From: Euryodendron excelsum
Lineage: Eukaryota; Streptophyta; Magnoliopsida; Ericales; Pentaphylacaceae
Assembly: GCA_033060915.1 (NCBI GenBank)
Contig: CM065381.1
Coordinates: 30,637,336 to 30,701,335 of the forward strand
Direction of reading: 5' to 3'
Length of the DNA stretch: 64,000 nucleotides
In this document: positions 61,257 through 64,000 of the stretch, piece by piece
Layout of the letters: each line of letters starts with the position of its first letter
How positions within the stretch are numbered: position 1 is the first letter of the stretch
Position numbers and translations under genes: made by a program
Notes under the pieces: generated by a model
Told to the model about the DNA's origin: nothing
Databases searched by the model: none
Seen by the model: only the letters and a program-made list of their open reading frames with translations

Positions 61257-62287
61257 TGTCACGGGCTGGCAGGCCGGGCACCACACGGTGACATTAATGC
61301 GACCCGCCATGATCATACGCAGCGGAATACACCCGTGAGGCGACTATGCTCCAAGCAATAGTCCCGCCAAACTCAAACACCAAGGCATAAGATTATGCGC
61401 TTGTCCAGGATCCATCCGTAATGCCCCGCATAACTCTTTAAGCACGGACCTCTGATGCTCAAGCCATAAGGCATCCCAAGCTATAGGCGATAGCAACGCC
61501 ATACTCAAATGCGCGCACACACGGCAAGCAATGTGCTTAGCGCCAATCCCTCTCGAAACACAAGCCAGATGGCCATGTGCAACTAGACATGCGCGCGTCC
61601 GCCAAGCATCACCGGTTAGGCACGACGCCTCTGTCCTTGAAGCTCTTAGCGCCCCGCGTCAAGGTTGCCGGCAAGGAAAGGCACCACCGAATAGCGACTG
61701 TTAAGCCCACAACATTGTGCCCCACGACACCAATGCTAGCCAAACCAAGCGGCCGTGTGCACAAGCGTGAACCCAATGCGCAAGTGCACACGAGACACAC
61801 GGCATGCAAGTGTGCACACCGAGGTCCAATCCGTCATGGACATAAGCCCCACCACTTTATAATTATGGCATAGCGGGTGCGAATGCCACAACCCCATCCT
61901 CGACGCTAATGCCCAACATTTGTCCCACCGGGCACAATGCCGCCCATGTAGCCCCTTGACTAGCATGAGGACTGCAGCCACGTGCCACAGCCGGCCCCCA
62001 AGTCTCGCCCACTCCCTTGGGGGACTCACTTGAATGCTGTCCCTTTCGGTAGCACCAGGGGGTGGTAGAGTCAACACCATGCCCCCCCTTATAATAGCAT
62101 TCTGAGCCATCTCCAAACTGATAGGAAGAAACATCCTACCCCCTCGAGGAGTCATAATCCATAAATCCAATAAATATGGAAAATACAAATTACGAGATTG
62201 CCATGCCACCGGCCATTCATGCTCAGACATGCCCCACGCCAAGGTCCCTCGCGGCCCTCGACGTGCCACGGATGGCAACCCGTGACA
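61257..62287. mobile_element. Solo LTR, 1031 bp, with 5-bp target duplication
   Basis: It begins TGTCACGGG and ends CCCGTGACA, a perfect 9-bp inverted terminal repeat of TG...CA type. The identical 5-mer CCTAC flanks it at 61252-61256 and 62288-62292. It is much richer in G+C than its surroundings and has no primer site, polypurine tract or gag-pol. This is the expected product of recombination between two LTRs. Frames up to 194 codons within it are by-products of the base composition. The parent family is not identified. Confidence 0.85.
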
Positions 62288-62354
62288 CCTACGCATCATT
62301 AGCAACGAGAACACGAGCAATTGAAACCACTACGAAGGGTTGGGATCTCACATT

Positions 62355-62651
62355 CAGGGACAGAACTAGAATTCTTATAGAGAGGAGGCCAAGGTAAAAT
62401 TTTTTTTTGAATTCTGATAGGTAAAGGTAGAATTTTTTTAAAATTTTGTGAGGGACCAAAGTAAACAAAATTGTGCATTTTGAAAGGCTAGAATAAATTT
62501 TTTTTAAATTTTGGAGGAGGCCATAACTACTTAAAATTCATAAATACTTAAAATTCTTATCATAAATACTTAAAATTCATAAGATCTATACAAAATTTTA
62601 TCAAAGTAGGAGGGGGCCATGACTCATAGTCCCAAGGTAATTCCATCACTG
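62355..62651. mobile_element. hAT-type MITE, 297 bp, with perfect 8-bp target duplication
   Basis: The left end CAGGGACAGAACTAGAATT and the reverse complement of the right end CAGTGATGGAATTACC are hAT-like inverted termini. The 8-mer CTCACATT is repeated exactly at 62347-62354 and 62652-62659. The interior has AATTTTTTTT-rich subrepeats and GAGGGACCA/GAGGAGGCCA phrases. It is non-coding and inserted about 60 bp beyond the solo LTR. Confidence 0.88.
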
Positions 62652-63255
62652 CTCACATTGATCCTTTGTCGATGATATATATCCTTCTCTACAGGCGAGT
62701 AACAAAGAAGGATTGCTTATGTTTGGCGTACATTCGTCGGAGTTTTTGTTTCATGTCCCTTCAACAAATTAATTATTCAAAATCCAAATTTCTGGTGCCA
62801 AAAACCAAAAAAATGGGACCCTCTTCATGATATTAATCTGGAATTCAAGTGACTTAGAGCTGGGGTAAAAATTTGGAGGCTCCCCTCATGACTGGTCGCC
62901 ATACCAAGTTTCATTTTCAATTTTTATGTGATTATTTCAACTAGAAACTGGCACGGTGGAAGTCCAACATGTACAAACCTATGAATATTGCTTTCTTGCT
63001 ATTTCTCCTCGTCCCGCCCGTCAGTTTCAGTGGCTACTAAAAGTAGCCTTGCCCAGCGTAAATGTTCCATTGATGCTACCTGAGATAACAGAATATTTAG
63101 AATTCGATCTACCTTACCTTTCATTATGTATTTCTTTGTGTATTTAAAACAATACAAAGAGCTAAGGATAATACAACAGAACAAGGATAAAATATAAATT
63201 AAAATTTAAAACTCTAGGATTCTGTTAAGGTGATTGGATATTATCCATAACATGG

Positions 63256-63545
63256 ATGTTATCCTTATCAACCTGTGCCATTTGTAAAGAGGAAAAAGAG
63301 ACTGTAGAATACACATTGTTTAGATGCCAGTGGACTACTCCACTATGGTTCGGCAGTGGCCTTACTTATGAGATCGGGAGGTATGCTAATGGATCGGTTG
63401 TTGAATGGTTTCAATTTATATTCTCAGATCCCGCTTTCGAACTGAACTTTATAGCTCTTATTGCTCAATTATATATTTGGTCCATTTGAATTGCTCGGAA
63501 TGATTTTTGCTTCAATGGAGTCCTAGTTGATCCTATAGTTGGCCA
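63256..63545 (+). pseudogene. LINE-type reverse transcriptase 3' fragment (zinc-binding zf-RVT domain)
   Basis: The frame reads CAICKEEKETVEYTLFRCQWTTPLWFG, the Cys/His zinc-binding region found after the reverse transcriptase of plant non-LTR elements. VVEWF, IALIAQLYIWSI, a stop at 63487-63489 and IARNDFCFNGVLVDP follow, the linker that precedes RNase H. Only this small part is present, with no upstream reverse transcriptase, so it is a dead fragment. Confidence 0.75.
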
Positions 63546-63671
63546 TGTTTGCTTAGGACATCAGAGTAAGAGATTGGATTTGTTATCTGTGAACTCTATC
63601 TAATTCCATTTTTGGAAACAAAAAGAGATGGAAGATATGTAATCCCTTCGGACTATTAATCTCTCAAAATG

Positions 63672-63938
63672 AGGGATAAGTAATACCATGAGGGTGGTAT
63701 TACTTATTCCTTTCCTTGGTATAAGCTCAAAAATAACATTTTTACCCTTCTTTTATTATTACAATATGTTAATATAATATTAAATAGCTATATTATAATT
63801 TAAAATTAATTTTTCTATTAGTTTTTTTTTAATTTTTAATGTGATATTTTAACAAAATAATATTATTTATCCCACCATAATTCTATTCCACCTAAAATTA
63901 ATATGAGGAATTCCTCGTCACATCAGGTATTACTTATT
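63672..63938. repeat. Hairpin and possible small TIR element
   Basis: GGATAAGTAATACC (63674-63687) pairs with GGTATTACTTATTCC (63696-63710) across an 8-base loop. A further CAGGTATTACTTATT copy occurs near 63925. The outer copies could be the inverted ends of a roughly 265-bp AT-rich MITE. No target duplication is defined, and the window ends soon after. Confidence 0.4.
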
Positions 63939-64000
63939 ATCTATTACCATCTTCTTAATCTCATAGTATTATTTATTTTCTATTTTTTTATTTCACAAAC

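Noticed and set aside
61736..62320. Minus-strand 194-codon frame
   Set aside because: It overlaps the GC-rich solo LTR and runs over its boundary and target duplication. High G+C lowers stop frequency, and no domain is visible.

Overview
The window looks like nuclear DNA of a eudicot, probably a woody plant. It is AT-rich, full of microsatellites, carries GT-AG introns, and is made mostly of nested plant transposons around two convincing host genes. I cannot name the species from the sequence alone.

Host genes. (1) 8006-8539 (+) is an intronless PSB27-type gene for a thylakoid-lumen photosystem II assembly/repair protein. Two I-box-like GATAAG motifs lie directly next to a G-box about 50 bp before its ATG. 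(2) 54024-56494 (+) is a six-exon DUF789-family gene whose exon phases all close to a 316-residue protein. Its fourth 5' splice site runs straight into a (CT)n microsatellite.

Mobile DNA, left to right. 3657-10610 holds hAT-type non-autonomous elements, a TIR element and two SINE-like units. 14149-18049 holds two head-to-tail Helitrons, and a reverse-oriented relative of the second lies at 32412-33834. Between them, 20353-30724 is a complete but decayed Tat-lineage Ty3/gypsy retrotransposon on the minus strand, with a 5-bp target duplication AGTAA. Its gag-pol reads leftward. A separate antisense gene with its own TATA box and introns reads rightward from inside the 3' LTR. The two transcription units converge on an indel-free array of ten 61-bp units.

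35735-47860 is a 12.1-kb CACTA (En/Spm-type) transposon with target duplication GGC. It encodes a TNP2-type transposase and a second Transposase_24/TNPA-like gene, both broken by what look like C-to-T nonsense changes. It carries hairpin-rich subterminal repeats and two tandem Helitron-like units. A satellite-like array of about fifteen 185-bp monomers fills the inferred last intron of the second gene.

The right flank holds a second copy of the TIR element (52102-52467), a foldback repeat (60329-60845), a 1.03-kb solo LTR with target duplication CCTAC (61257-62287), a 297-bp hAT element with a perfect 8-bp target duplication (62355-62651) and a LINE fragment (63256-63545). Remaining stretches are AT-rich intergenic DNA. 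The most distinctive structures are the convergent sense/antisense layout of the Tat element and the satellite array inside a CACTA gene.
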